From Sphingomonas sp. C3-2 (lineage in GTDB: Bacteria > Pseudomonadota > Alphaproteobacteria > Sphingomonadales > Sphingomonadaceae): DNA of 64,000 bases. The notes under the pieces were generated by a model. It searched no databases. It was given only the letters and a program-made list of their open reading frames with translations, and was not told where the DNA came from. Where the stretch lies: NCBI RefSeq assembly GCF_033025475.1, contig NZ_CP130322.1, positions 2,106,001 to 2,170,000 of the forward strand, read 5' to 3'. Shown here piece by piece: positions 38,793 to 47,586 of this stretch; position 1 is the stretch's first letter; each line of letters starts with the position of its first letter. The position numbers and the translations under genes were made by a program.

Positions 38793-41005
38793 CAGAAGCG
38801 GTAATCCCAGCCAAGCGTGAACGTCCGGCCACGGCCCGCAAAATAGGAAAGCGGATCGGTCGGCAGGCGTGTGTCGCTGGAATAGTCGATATAGAATTTG
38901 TCGAACAGGTTCTGGACCGACAGGCTCAGCCCGCCAAAGCCGGTATCGTAACGGATGCTGGCATCGGTGATGTTATAGCCGCCGAAATCGTTGCGCGCAT
39001 CGGGCTGGGGCTTGTCGGCATCGGCATGGAAGGTGCGCGACAGGAAGAACTGGGTCTGGACCAGTGCCGAGATCGGCCCGCGATTGTAGCTCGCCGACAG
39101 ATTGACGCGATCAGGCGAGATGTTGACCCCATCGAGATCGGTGTCGACGATCCCATCGGGCGCCCCGCGCGAGGCATCGCTGTCGTACCGCCCCTTTATA
39201 TGGGCGTACCCGACATTGAGCTTGAGCCCGTCGATCGGCATCCGCACGCCCAGATTGAGCTCAAGCCCTTGAATTTCCATGCGCAGGCGCTGGACGTCGA
39301 AATTGCGATCGGTGCCTGCGATGAGCAACTGCCCCTTGTCGCTCGACGACCAGAAATAGGCGGCCGAGGCGTCAAGCGGTCCGCGCTTCACTTCCAGCCC
39401 GATCTCGCGATTGTTCGACACGATCGGATCGATCCCGATCGAGCTCACCGAAAAGCCCGCTTTGCCGACCGCGCGGGTGATGCGACCGATGTCGGGAACG
39501 GTGAAGCCCTCGGCATAGCTCGCATAGGCGCGAATGCCGTCCCACGGCTCGACGATGACGCCCCCGTTGATCAACAGGTCCTTGAAGCTGGGTTTCGCCC
39601 CCGCGACATCGACTCCGCCATAGCTCGATAAATCGCAACTCGTGGCGGGTGGGGTGGCGGTGCAGGTGGTCGCGGCCAGCGTGTGATAATCGTCGATCTT
39701 GATCTGGACATTTTCCCAGCGCACCCCGCCAGCGAGACGGACGATCCCGTCGAACAGCTTGAGATTGGCCTGGCCGAAGGGTGCGAGGCTGCGGAAATCG
39801 CTGGGCGGTACCCAGACGCGGCCGGTGGCGATGAGCGCCTGTTCGGTCTTGTCGAACAGCGCGTCGAACCCGGCGGTGAGCGTCAGATCCTCGAAGCCCG
39901 GAACCGCGCGTTCATAGCTGATCTTGGCGCCCAGCTTGCGCGAGCGGTTCTGAGACTGGTCGAACAGCGTGCCGACGGGGGCGAGCGCGGGATCCTGGAA
40001 GGTCGCCTGCGGATTGATTTCGCCGCCGAACGTGTCGCGGCTACGGTTGAAGAAGATCTGGCTGACGAAATGGCCACCGCCCAGCTGGCTGTCGGTGAGC
40101 GACAGCGCGACGCTTTCGGTGCGGCTCTGTGCCGACTTGCCCGGCGGGTCGCCGCGCACGGCGCTGGTCGGCAGGCCAGTTACGCGGTCGCCGGCGAGCG
40201 CGACATAATCGCCGTCACCCTTGAGTTCATAGCGGCTGGCAATCAGGTCGAGCCGGGCGGTCGACGACAATTCATAGCCAAAGCGCCCGAAGAGCGAGAG
40301 CGTTTGCGAATCCTGCGTTTCGCCCTGGGTGAGGTTGAGGCCGACGCGGCGCCCCTGCCCGTCGTAAAACGCACCGCGCTTTTCCCAGGCGGCACCCACG
40401 GTCGCATCGAAGCGGCCGGATTTGTACTGGACCAATCCGGCAACCTTGCCGCCCAGGCCGTCGCTGCTGAAATCATTATCGGCGGTGCCCTGCAGCAGCA
40501 CGCGGCCGCTAATGCCTTCCTTGGTGGGAGCGCCGACCGTCACCTGATTGACGATGCCGCCCGTGCCGCCAATGCCCTGCAGCGCGTTCGAGCCGTAGAT
40601 CAGCTCGACGCGGTCGACGAAGAAGCCGTCGATGGTGAAGCCGTCGCGGCTGCCGTCGCGCATCGGCGTCGATTGCGGAATGCCGTTGATCGCATAGAGC
40701 GGCGAGCGGCCGCGCAGCGTTTCGCCAGAACCCGACAGCTTCTGGCGTGTCGGCGAAAAGCTGGGCGTGAGCGTGGACACCGCATCGGTGACCGATCCCG
40801 AGATCGCGATCTGCTGATCAAGGCTTTCCTTGCCGATCACATCGATCGTCAGCGGCAGCGCGTTGGGCGGCAGCGCCGTGCGCGCTGCGGTGACGATGAT
40901 GTTTTCCTGGTCGCCCGTCTGTTGCGATGCGGACTGGGCGAAGGCGGTTGCGGGCAGCGCGAAGGTGGAGGCGCTGGCCATCAGCAGGACGACTCGAAGG
41001 CTCAT
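38792..41005 (-). CDS. TonB-dependent outer-membrane receptor, siderophore type
   Basis: A 737-residue receptor starting at ATG 41005; the frame is open to 41215 but only this start opens with a signal peptide (SLRVVLLMASASTFALPATAFA). A TonB-box-like ENIIVTA follows at about residue 34. The plug domain contains LRGRSPLYAINGIPQ and VELIYGSNALQGIGGTGGIVN. The rest is a 22-strand-type barrel ending in an aromatic residue (TFTLGWDYRF), as outer-membrane proteins do. The coupled PepSY gene and the Fur-like site at 41060-41079 point to ferric-siderophore uptake. Confidence 0.93.
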   Translation of the reverse strand: MSLRVVLLMASASTFALPATAFAQSASQQTGDQENIIVTAARTALPPNALPLTIDVIGKESLDQQIAISGSVTDAVSTLTPSFSPTRQKLSGSGETLRGRSPLYAINGIPQSTPMRDGSRDGFTIDGFFVDRVELIYGSNALQGIGGTGGIVNQVTVGAPTKEGISGRVLLQGTADNDFSSDGLGGKVAGLVQYKSGRFDATVGAAWEKRGAFYDGQGRRVGLNLTQGETQDSQTLSLFGRFGYELSSTARLDLIASRYELKGDGDYVALAGDRVTGLPTSAVRGDPPGKSAQSRTESVALSLTDSQLGGGHFVSQIFFNRSRDTFGGEINPQATFQDPALAPVGTLFDQSQNRSRKLGAKISYERAVPGFEDLTLTAGFDALFDKTEQALIATGRVWVPPSDFRSLAPFGQANLKLFDGIVRLAGGVRWENVQIKIDDYHTLAATTCTATPPATSCDLSSYGGVDVAGAKPSFKDLLINGGVIVEPWDGIRAYASYAEGFTVPDIGRITRAVGKAGFSVSSIGIDPIVSNNREIGLEVKRGPLDASAAYFWSSSDKGQLLIAGTDRNFDVQRLRMEIQGLELNLGVRMPIDGLKLNVGYAHIKGRYDSDASRGAPDGIVDTDLDGVNISPDRVNLSASYNRGPISALVQTQFFLSRTFHADADKPQPDARNDFGGYNITDASIRYDTGFGGLSLSVQNLFDKFYIDYSSDTRLPTDPLSYFAGRGRTFTLGWDYRF

Positions 41006-41059
41006 TGGATCTGCAATTCCCCTATATGTGGCGCGGCCTTTACCCGACAAAGGCATCTC

Positions 41060-41079
41060 TTGCAATTGACTCTCAACAG
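41060..41079. promoter_or_regulatory. Fur-box-like sequence between the TonB receptor and M28 peptidase genes
   Basis: TTGCAATTGACTCTCAACAG shows the TGCAA...TTCTCAA-type pattern often seen at iron-regulated TonB receptor promoters in proteobacteria. It lies 55 bp upstream of the receptor's start codon. The match is by eye to a loose consensus and could be chance. Confidence 0.4.
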
Positions 41080-41230
41080 CGTCCGATGGTGCGAAATGCT
41101 GTTGCGCAACCAACGATGTTGGAAGCAAAATTGCGGGTGTTTCCCGGTGACGAGGGAAGGGCGAGCGATTATGACGGTTGCATAGCAACCGGCTGCGTCC
41201 TGCCGCCGGCATCAACGCAAAGGAATAGCC

Positions 41231-42877
41231 GTGAAATCACTGCTGCTTGCCTCTACCCTTTTGCTTGCTCCGGCGGCGACGCTGGCCGCACCGGCCGTCG
41301 ATGAGGCGCGCCTCAATGCGCATATCAAGACGCTGTCTTCGGATGCGTTCGAAGGGCGCGGCCCGGCGACCGAGGGGGAAACCAAAACCGTCGCCTATCT
41401 CACCGAACAGATGAAGGCGGCCGGACTGGAGCCGGGCGGCGACAAGGGCGCGGATGGCAAGCGTGCCTGGACGCAGGCGGTGCCGCTGCTGCGCGCCGAG
41501 ATCACCGGCACGCCCAAAGTTTCGCTGAACGTGGCGGGCAGCCCGCAGGCGCTGACCCAGGGTGAAGAAATCGCGGTGCGCGCCGCGCTCAACGGGCAGA
41601 AGCAGGTGACTATCGCCGACGCCCCGCTGGTGTTCGTCGGCTACGGGGTGACCGCGCCCGAACGCAACTGGGACGATTTCAAGGGTCTCGACGTCAAGGG
41701 CAAGATCCTCGTCGTACTGGTCAACGACCCCGATTTCGAGACGCAGCAGGGCGATTTCGGCGGCAAGGCGATGACCTATTATGGCCGCTGGACCTACAAG
41801 TTCGAGGAAGCCGCGCGGAAAGGCGCGCTGGGCACGCTGATCGTCCACGAAACCGCGCCGGCATCCTATGGCTGGGCTACCGTCAAGAATTCGAACACCA
41901 ACACGATGTTCGACATCGTGCGCGACGATCCGGCCAAGGCGCATGCGCCGCTTGAGGCATGGATCCAGCGTGATCTTGCGGTGGCGCTGTTCAAGGCCTC
42001 GGGCCTCGATTTCGAAGATCTGAAGGTGAAGGCGCGCGCGCGCGATTTCCAGCCGGTGCCGCTGAAGGCAACGATCTCTGCGGATTTCGCCGTGAACAGC
42101 GAAGTCATCACCTCGCGCAACGTGGTCGGCCGCGTCACGGGTAAGACACGTCCCGACGAAACCGTGCTCTACACCGCGCATTGGGACCATCTTGGCGTCG
42201 CGGCACCCGATGCGAATGGTGACACGATCTATAACGGCGCGGTCGACAATGCGACGGGCACCTCGGCGCTGATCGAAATGGGCCGCGCCTTCGCCAAGGC
42301 ACCGCGTCCCGCCCGTTCGGTGGTGTTCCTTGCGGTGACGGCTGAAGAAAAGGGGCTACTGGGTTCCGAATTCTACGCCGCCAACCCGCTCTACCCGCTC
42401 GCCAAGACCGCCGGCGTGCTCAACATGGACGGGTTCGGCGTCAACGGCCCGGCGCGCAACTTCACCATTTCGGGAACGGCCGAGCTTGGCCTGCTCGATC
42501 GTCTGGTGGCCGAGGGCAAGAAGCATAACCGCGTCTACAGCCCCGATCCGCGCACCGAAGCCGGCGGCTTCTATCGTTCGGATCACTTTCCCTTCGCCAA
42601 GCGCGGCGTACCTGCCATTTCTTACGGCGCGGGTAATGATCTGGTCGATGGCGGCCTCGCCCGCGCGGAAGAACTGAGCAAGGACTATACTGCCAAGCGC
42701 TATCACCAGCCCGCCGACGAATGGAGCCCCGATTTCAATATGAAGGGTCTCGCTGCCGACATCGCGCTGCTTTTCGACGTGGGCAACGATCTTGCCAATT
42801 CGACCGACTGGCCCAACTGGTCGGCCAATTCGGAATTCCGCGGCACGCGCGATGAAAGCGCTGCTGACCGGAAATAA
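41231..42877 (+). CDS. Exported M28-family aminopeptidase with PA domain
   Basis: A 548-residue secreted zinc peptidase. It begins at GTG 41231 behind AGGAATAG with a signal peptide (KSLLLASTLLLAPAATLA). A protease-associated insertion lies around 120-250 (VFVGYGVTAPERNWDDF, KGKILVVLVNDP). Zinc and catalytic residues are H317 in AHWDH, D339 in VDNATG, the E372-E373 pair in TAEEKG, an aspartate in LNMDGFG and the late histidine in SDHFPFA. These match the M28 co-catalytic site. It removes N-terminal amino acids from peptides in the periplasm or outside. Confidence 0.94.
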   Translation: MKSLLLASTLLLAPAATLAAPAVDEARLNAHIKTLSSDAFEGRGPATEGETKTVAYLTEQMKAAGLEPGGDKGADGKRAWTQAVPLLRAEITGTPKVSLNVAGSPQALTQGEEIAVRAALNGQKQVTIADAPLVFVGYGVTAPERNWDDFKGLDVKGKILVVLVNDPDFETQQGDFGGKAMTYYGRWTYKFEEAARKGALGTLIVHETAPASYGWATVKNSNTNTMFDIVRDDPAKAHAPLEAWIQRDLAVALFKASGLDFEDLKVKARARDFQPVPLKATISADFAVNSEVITSRNVVGRVTGKTRPDETVLYTAHWDHLGVAAPDANGDTIYNGAVDNATGTSALIEMGRAFAKAPRPARSVVFLAVTAEEKGLLGSEFYAANPLYPLAKTAGVLNMDGFGVNGPARNFTISGTAELGLLDRLVAEGKKHNRVYSPDPRTEAGGFYRSDHFPFAKRGVPAISYGAGNDLVDGGLARAEELSKDYTAKRYHQPADEWSPDFNMKGLAADIALLFDVGNDLANSTDWPNWSANSEFRGTRDESAADRK

Positions 42878-42886
42878 GATGTGTGC

Positions 42887-42910
42887 GGGGAAGGGTGACT
42901 GCCCTTCCCC
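42887..42910. terminator. Hairpin between convergent M28 peptidase and YbjQ-like genes
   Basis: A perfect 9-bp stem GGGGAAGGG (42887-42895) and CCCTTCCCC (42902-42910) with a 6-nt loop sits in a 44-bp convergent gap. T content after it is low, so it is a moderate call. Confidence 0.65.
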
Positions 42911-42921
42911 TCAATATGGGC

Positions 42922-43335
42922 TCAGTTCGGATTGTCCGCCGGCGCGGCGGCCGCCGGCTCTGCGGTGGCAGCCGCGCCGTCCGTAAAGCGGATCGCGGTT
43001 CCGGTGGCGTTGGTCTTGCCCCAGCTCATCGCCGAGACGTGGGAATTGCCATATTGCGCGTTGATGACGGCATCCGCGCCCAGCTTGTCCGCCCGCTCCC
43101 AAAGCTCCTTGTAGATTTTCTCCTGCGAGGCCTCGCTGCTGAACAGCGTTGCCTTGCGCACCCCCGCCTTGACCTCGCCGATCACGGTATAGGGCCTGTC
43201 GGTGATGTCGTGCGGAAAGACGGGGACGCCGACCGCGTCGTTCATCACCACAAATTGTCGGGACTGTTTTCCGGCCACTGCCGGAGACGTAAAAAGAATG
43301 CCCACGCAAAGCGCGGCCAGAACCGGATGACGCAT
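42922..43335 (-). CDS. Exported YbjQ-like domain protein
   Basis: A 137-residue protein from ATG 43335 behind GGAGGAAAT. Signal peptide at residues 1-19 (LAALCVGILFTSPAVAG). The mature part carries RPYTVIGEVKAG and a helix ending LGADAVINAQYG, which resemble the YbjQ / heavy-metal-binding family fold (PF01906-type), usually a pentameric cytosolic protein but here exported. The C terminus is low-complexity Ala/Pro. Function unknown. Confidence 0.75.
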   Translation of the reverse strand: MRHPVLAALCVGILFTSPAVAGKQSRQFVVMNDAVGVPVFPHDITDRPYTVIGEVKAGVRKATLFSSEASQEKIYKELWERADKLGADAVINAQYGNSHVSAMSWGKTNATGTAIRFTDGAAATAEPAAAAPADNPN

Positions 43336-43455
43336 ATTTCCTCCCCCTATCAAGGTGCTGGAGGCTGACATGGCGTCAGGATGATCGTCAATCACCGTCT
43401 TGCGCGTTCCGCGTATGCACAGCATCCTCCGGCAAAATTGGGGGGAAGGGGATCG

Positions 43456-43968
43456 ATGGCCAACGGGCTTTGGGCGGCTGCGCTTGCATGCGCCTTGGTG
43501 TTGCCAAATGGCGTGGCGGCCGCGGCGGAGGTGACGGCAGCGCCGGTATTACGCAGCGGCACGCCGGTGCAGTTGATGGTTCTGAACGAGGTGACGACCA
43601 AGACCGCAAAGCCCGGCGATCGCTTTGTGCTCCGCGTCCACGCCCCCGTCAGCCAGAACGGCGCGGTCGTGATCCCGGTCGGCACGAAAGCGGTGGGCGA
43701 AGTGGTCGATGCCGAAAAGAACGGCATTCTGGGGCAGTCGGGGAAATTGAGCGTTCGGCTGCTGCATCTCGAATGGCGCGGCCAGACCATTGCGCTCACA
43801 GGCACCGATCAGGACAAGGGAAAGTCGGGGGCGCCCGAAACGGTCGTCAGCGTCGTCGCGATCGGGGTGCTGGGCCTTTTGGCGCGGGGCAACAATGCGA
43901 AGCTGAAGGCGGGCGAACTGGTGACGGGGTTTGTCGACGGCGATCACGGGCTAGTCGGCGGCCGCTAA
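43456..43968 (+). CDS. Exported protein of unknown function
   Basis: A 170-residue protein starting at ATG 43456 behind GGGGGAAGGGG. A signal peptide covers residues 1-24. The mature domain is beta-rich (TPVQLMVLNEVTTKTAKPGD, then AVVIPVGTKAVGEVV, LSVRLLHLEWRGQTI) and resembles the small beta-sandwich seen in many sphingomonad envelope proteins. A hydrophobic VVSVVAIGVLGLLA lies near the C terminus and may associate with membrane. No catalytic motif seen. An upstream in-frame start at 43381 would remove the signal peptide from the N terminus. Confidence 0.7.
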   Translation: MANGLWAAALACALVLPNGVAAAAEVTAAPVLRSGTPVQLMVLNEVTTKTAKPGDRFVLRVHAPVSQNGAVVIPVGTKAVGEVVDAEKNGILGQSGKLSVRLLHLEWRGQTIALTGTDQDKGKSGAPETVVSVVAIGVLGLLARGNNAKLKAGELVTGFVDGDHGLVGGR

Positions 43969-44065
43969 CCGGGCGCGCCTGACATTATTTTGAAAAGCTG
44001 TCATTTCCCGTTCAGTTTAGGGGGGATAGGGGGACGGTGATCGTTTCTCAAGGAACGGTCAGGAC

Positions 44066-44112
44066 AGCACCGGCCCTGCTTTCCGATCCCTTCGGGAACA
44101 GGGCCAAGTGCT
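44066..44112. other. Large nested stem-loop downstream of the phnA-like gene
   Basis: AGCAC (44066-44070) pairs with GTGCT (44108-44112), GGCCCTG (44072-44078) with CAGGGCC (44099-44105), and TCCC/GGGA forms an inner hairpin. It lies 10 bp after the minus-strand stop at 44122. There is no U run; it may be a terminator variant or a structured 3' end. Confidence 0.4.
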
Positions 44113-44121
44113 GGGGCCGCT

Positions 44122-44439
44122 TCAGCGTTTCTTCACGAACTCCGCGCGCAGGACGAGGCCCTTGATCGTTTCGTGGCGGCAATCGATTTCCTGTTCGTCG
44201 CCCGTCAGGCGGATCGACTTGATGACCGTGCCGCGCTTCAGCGTCTGATTGGCGCCCTTTACCTTCAGATCCTTGATCAGCGTCACGCTGTCGCCATCGA
44301 CCAGCAGGTTGCCCACCGCGTCGCGTACTTCGACGGCACCTGCGCTGCTGCTGCGCCCGGCGGCCTCTTCCGCGCTGATCCATTCGCCGGTGGCTTCGTC
44401 ATACACATATTCTTCGTCGGTGTCGGTGTCGGTGCTCAT
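44122..44439 (-). CDS. PhnA-like (YjdM C-terminal domain) protein
   Basis: A 105-residue protein. The segment VRDAVGNLLVDGDSVTLIKDLKVKGANQTLKRGT followed by IRL and the DCRHETIKGLVLRAEFVKK end is the PhnA SH3-like domain, here broken up by eye into its strands. The zinc-ribbon half of E. coli YjdM is replaced by an acidic N terminus (TDTDTDEEYVYDEATGEW). Despite the historical name, a direct role in alkylphosphonate breakdown is not established for this family. No phosphonate genes are nearby. Confidence 0.88.
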   Translation of the reverse strand: MSTDTDTDEEYVYDEATGEWISAEEAAGRSSSAGAVEVRDAVGNLLVDGDSVTLIKDLKVKGANQTLKRGTVIKSIRLTGDEQEIDCRHETIKGLVLRAEFVKKR

Positions 44440-44569
44440 CGCCTGTCCATTTCAAAATTGGGGTTATGCGGTGTCCCTACGCCAAGGCGCGTCAATCGGG
44501 AAATAGGCGCGATTGCGTAGACGCCCGATCCGCGACACACTTGGTGCAGATCAAATCAGGGAGGATCGC

Positions 44570-45316
44570 ATGGCTGACGGACGCATCCGGGTGGGCATTG
44601 GCGGTTGGACCTACGAGCCCTGGCGCGGAACCTTCTTTCCCAAGGGGCTACCCCATGCCCGCGAACTTGAGCATGCGGCCTCGCGTGTCAGCGCGATCGA
44701 GGTCAACGGCACCTATTATCGGCTCCAGTCACCCGACAGCTTTCGCAAATGGGCGGCCGCGGTTCCCGACGACTTTGTCTTCACGGTAAAGGCCTCACGT
44801 TATTGCACCAATCGCAAGGTGCTGGCCGAGGCAGGGGAATCGATCGACCGGTTTCTGGGGCAGGGGCTGACTGAACTCGGCAGCAAGCTGGGCCCGATCT
44901 TGTGGCAGTTCATGGGAACCAAGCATTTCGACGCGGAGGACTTTGCCGCGTTTCTGGCCTTGCTGCCTGAACGCCGGGACGGTGTGCGCCTGCGCCACGC
45001 GCTTGAGGTGCGGCACGAGAGTTTCAACGATCCGGCGTTTTTCGAAATGGCGCGCAAGGCGAATGCTGCGGTGGTGTTCGCCGATTCACGCGAACATCCC
45101 TGCTTTCCCGAGCAGACCGCCGATTTCACCTATGCCCGGTTGCAGGATGCCGAGGAGGCCGAGCCTGCGGGCTATACGTCCGAAGCGCTCGACCGCTGGG
45201 CCGAACAGGCCAAGGCATGGCGCGACGGCGGACGCGACGTCTTCGTCTTCATGATCAACGGCGCAAAGGTGCGCGCCCCGGCGGCTGCCGAAGCGCTGAT
45301 GGCGCGTCTAGGCTAG
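44570..45316 (+). CDS. DUF72 family protein
   Basis: A 248-residue TIM-barrel protein starting at ATG 44570, 7 nt behind GGGAGG. The N terminus RIRVGIGGWTYEPWRG followed by FFPKGL, then EVNGTYYRLQS and KASRYCTN, and later ALEVRHESF, are DUF72 signatures. The family is very widespread and structurally like endonuclease IV or sugar isomerases, but its activity is unknown. Its last nine bases overlap the end of the convergent aminotransferase gene, leaving no room for a terminator. Confidence 0.92.
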   Translation: MADGRIRVGIGGWTYEPWRGTFFPKGLPHARELEHAASRVSAIEVNGTYYRLQSPDSFRKWAAAVPDDFVFTVKASRYCTNRKVLAEAGESIDRFLGQGLTELGSKLGPILWQFMGTKHFDAEDFAAFLALLPERRDGVRLRHALEVRHESFNDPAFFEMARKANAAVVFADSREHPCFPEQTADFTYARLQDAEEAEPAGYTSEALDRWAEQAKAWRDGGRDVFVFMINGAKVRAPAAAEALMARLG

Positions 45317-46447
45317 GCGCGGCTGTTTCGGAAACCATTCGGCCAGACGCACGAGCGCCTGTTCAACGAGCGGCGTCGACACGGCAAAGCTGATCCGCAT
45401 GAAATGATGCCCCTCGACCGGGTCGAAATCGACACCGGGGGCGGTGGCGACACCGGTTTCGCGCAGCAGCTTTTCGCAAAAGGCCAGGCTGTCCTGCGTG
45501 AGGTGGCCGATATCGGCATAGATGTAGAAGGCACCGTCTGGCGGTGCGATGGCATTAAGGCCGAGGCCCGGCAGCGCGTCGAGCAGCAGCGCACGGTTGC
45601 GGCGATAGGTGTCGACATGGCCTTCCAGTTCGTCGCGGCAATCAAAGGCGATGAGCCCGGCATGCTGGCTGAGCGAGGGCGGGGTGAGGAAGAGGTTGGT
45701 CATCCGTGCGCGCACCGGATCAACCTGATCGAGCGGTGCGATGAGCCATCCCAGCCGCCAGGCGGCCATGCTGAAATATTTGGAAAAGCTGTTGATGATG
45801 AAGGCGTCGGGCGCGAACTCGAGCATCGAATGCGCAGCGCCCGTATAGCTCAGCCCGTGATAGATTTCGTCCGAGATGATGCGGATGCCGCGTTCGGCGC
45901 AGATCGCGGCGATCGCGCGGAGTTCACCCTCGGCGATGATCGTGCCGGTCGGATTGGCGGGGCTGGCGATGATCACGGCGTCGGGCGCCGGTTCGATCGC
46001 GGCGATCGCAGCCGCAGTAAGCTGGTATCGTTCTGCCGGGCCGCAGGTGATTTCCACCGGCTCCATGTGCAGCGCCTTCAGATTGTTGCGATAGGCGACA
46101 TAGCCTGGGCGCGCGAGCGCAACGCGCGCGCCGGTTGGCAACGCGGTGTTGAGCGCGAGGACGAGCGCGGGCGACGCGCCGCAGGTGAGGATCACCTGTT
46201 CGGGGTCGACGGCAACGCCGTGGCTTTCGGCATAATGCCGGGCAATACGCTCTTTCAGCGCGGTGCTTTCCCAATAGCCCATCGGATCGCTGTCGAGGAT
46301 GCTATGCGCGGCGGCGATGGCGGCTTGTGGCGCACCGGTCGAAGGCTGGCCGAATTCCATATGGATGATGTCCAGCCCGTCCGCCTTCAACTGATGTGCC
46401 AGCCGGCTGAGACCAATGGCGTAGAAGGGATCGACCTGCGCAACCAA
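45308..46447 (-). CDS. Class I/II pyridoxal-phosphate aminotransferase
   Basis: A 379-residue cytoplasmic enzyme. The PLP-binding lysine lies in NSFSKYFSMAAWRLGW. Other family markers are EFGQPSTGAP, the ASPANPTGTI segment before the PLP-ring aspartate region, and ISDEIYHGL. The N terminus is set at TTG 46445-46447, 8 nt behind AAGGA; upstream codons are unlike the family. It is in the aspartate aminotransferase (fold type I, subfamily I) group, with substrate not determined. It is divergent from the TetR regulator, and may or may not be part of the adjacent catabolic island. Confidence 0.9.
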   Translation of the reverse strand: MVAQVDPFYAIGLSRLAHQLKADGLDIIHMEFGQPSTGAPQAAIAAAHSILDSDPMGYWESTALKERIARHYAESHGVAVDPEQVILTCGASPALVLALNTALPTGARVALARPGYVAYRNNLKALHMEPVEITCGPAERYQLTAAAIAAIEPAPDAVIIASPANPTGTIIAEGELRAIAAICAERGIRIISDEIYHGLSYTGAAHSMLEFAPDAFIINSFSKYFSMAAWRLGWLIAPLDQVDPVRARMTNLFLTPPSLSQHAGLIAFDCRDELEGHVDTYRRNRALLLDALPGLGLNAIAPPDGAFYIYADIGHLTQDSLAFCEKLLRETGVATAPGVDFDPVEGHHFMRISFAVSTPLVEQALVRLAEWFPKQPRLA

Positions 46448-46607
46448 AATGAACGTCCTTTGCAATATATCGGTGTGGCGCGGTGGCGCCGTATGCGCGC
46501 GGCATAGGCGCTGCGGCGGCCGATTGCCAGTTGAACGGGCATGCAAGAATTACCGAACCTGCGTTCCGGATTTGATTTTGGCGGCGATCTCGGAAAGAAG
46601 GGGCGCC

Positions 46608-47288
46608 ATGATGATCGATACGCAGCAGCCCGACTCCAAGACAGCGAACCGCAAGGCCGGCCGGCCGCGCCGCTTGACGCTGGACATGGTGCTGGATGCG
46701 GCGAACGATATGGGGCTTGAAAACCTCAGCATGAAAAAGCTCGCCGCCGATCTGGGTGTCGGGATTGCGACCATCTATCGTTATGTCGCCGATCGCGACG
46801 AACTGATCCGGCTGGCGCTGACCCGGCGCTCGTCGCGCCCGTTCATCGTGACGTCGGATATGAGCTGGGGCGATGTGGTGCGCGAATATGCGGCGTCGCT
46901 GTACAGCGTGATCAGCCAGGATTCCTACACGCTCAACACCTATATGGACGGCGGCTACGGCGTCGCGATGGAGCTTGAGTTCGTCGATATGCTGATCGCC
47001 GCGCTGGTCGAGCGCGGTTTCGAGGCGGAGGAGGCCGGGCAGCTGTGCCGGCTTGTCGGCCACCAGGTCGGTGGTGCCGCGCTGGCGCATATCCACCATA
47101 TGGCGCTGCACGCCGCGGGCACGACGCGCGAGGCAAAGTTCGCCGATACGATTTCGGACTATGACGCCGAGGCGCTTCCCTATGCGCGCGCGGCGGCGCA
47201 CGGGCTGTTCGACGAAGCCTCGGTCTCGAACTGGAAACCCGGGCTTGACCTGATCATCAGCGGGCTTGCGGCCCAGCGCAAAGCGTAA
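46608..47288 (+). CDS. TetR-family transcriptional regulator
   Basis: A 226-residue regulator with an N-terminal helix-turn-helix at about 24-66 (LTLDMVLDAANDMG, then SMKKLAADLGVGIATIYRYV) preceded by a basic GRPRR arm. The C-terminal ligand domain is helical and ends without a membrane segment. ATG 46608 and 46611 are both possible behind GAAAGAAGGGG. It sits at the left edge of the catabolic island, 298 bp ahead of the D-aminoacylase-like gene, whose upstream gap contains a palindrome (47326-47337). It probably represses these genes until a substrate is present; this is inference from position. Confidence 0.9.
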   Translation: MMIDTQQPDSKTANRKAGRPRRLTLDMVLDAANDMGLENLSMKKLAADLGVGIATIYRYVADRDELIRLALTRRSSRPFIVTSDMSWGDVVREYAASLYSVISQDSYTLNTYMDGGYGVAMELEFVDMLIAALVERGFEAEEAGQLCRLVGHQVGGAALAHIHHMALHAAGTTREAKFADTISDYDAEALPYARAAAHGLFDEASVSNWKPGLDLIISGLAAQRKA

Positions 47289-47586
47289 GCATTTTACCGA
47301 TCCTCCCTTACGGATCGCTTGCCATCCAAAATTTTGGTATGTAGGTTCCGAAATGTCGGGCGGCCTATCCGTCGCGGGACTCGGTGCATTTGCGCCATGT
47401 GCTCGTGGTTGATGGCCGACATCGGCGCGGGAGAGGTAATTGGCATCACTATATGCATGCGTCCGTAAGCGGAAATCAGCCGGATTATCCGGCCTTTCTG
47501 TCGTGCGGTCGCGCCTCACCCGGCCATCCCAGCGCAATTATAGCCTGAAAAACCAGGGCAAATGACAAATGGGTGAGGAGAAGAGG
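47289..47586. other. Intergenic control region ahead of the amidohydrolase gene
   Basis: A 298-bp gap with no convincing gene. It contains the palindrome at 47326-47337, a GCCGGATTATCCGGC inverted repeat at 47480-47494 and the strong ribosome site GAGGAGAAGAGG directly before ATG 47587. It most likely holds the promoter of the amidohydrolase-Coq4-esterase genes. Confidence 0.5.
47326..47337. promoter_or_regulatory. Perfect AT-cored palindrome, candidate TetR operator
   Basis: CCAAAATTTTGG is a perfect 12-bp palindrome 38 bp after the TetR stop and 250 bp before the amidohydrolase start. TetR proteins bind short palindromes near their own genes. No second copy was seen upstream of the TetR gene, which weakens the case. 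Confidence 0.35.

Noticed and set aside
39026..41185. Plus-strand frames opposite the siderophore receptor
   Set aside because: Antisense shadows of a complete outer-membrane receptor; no ribosome sites or motifs.
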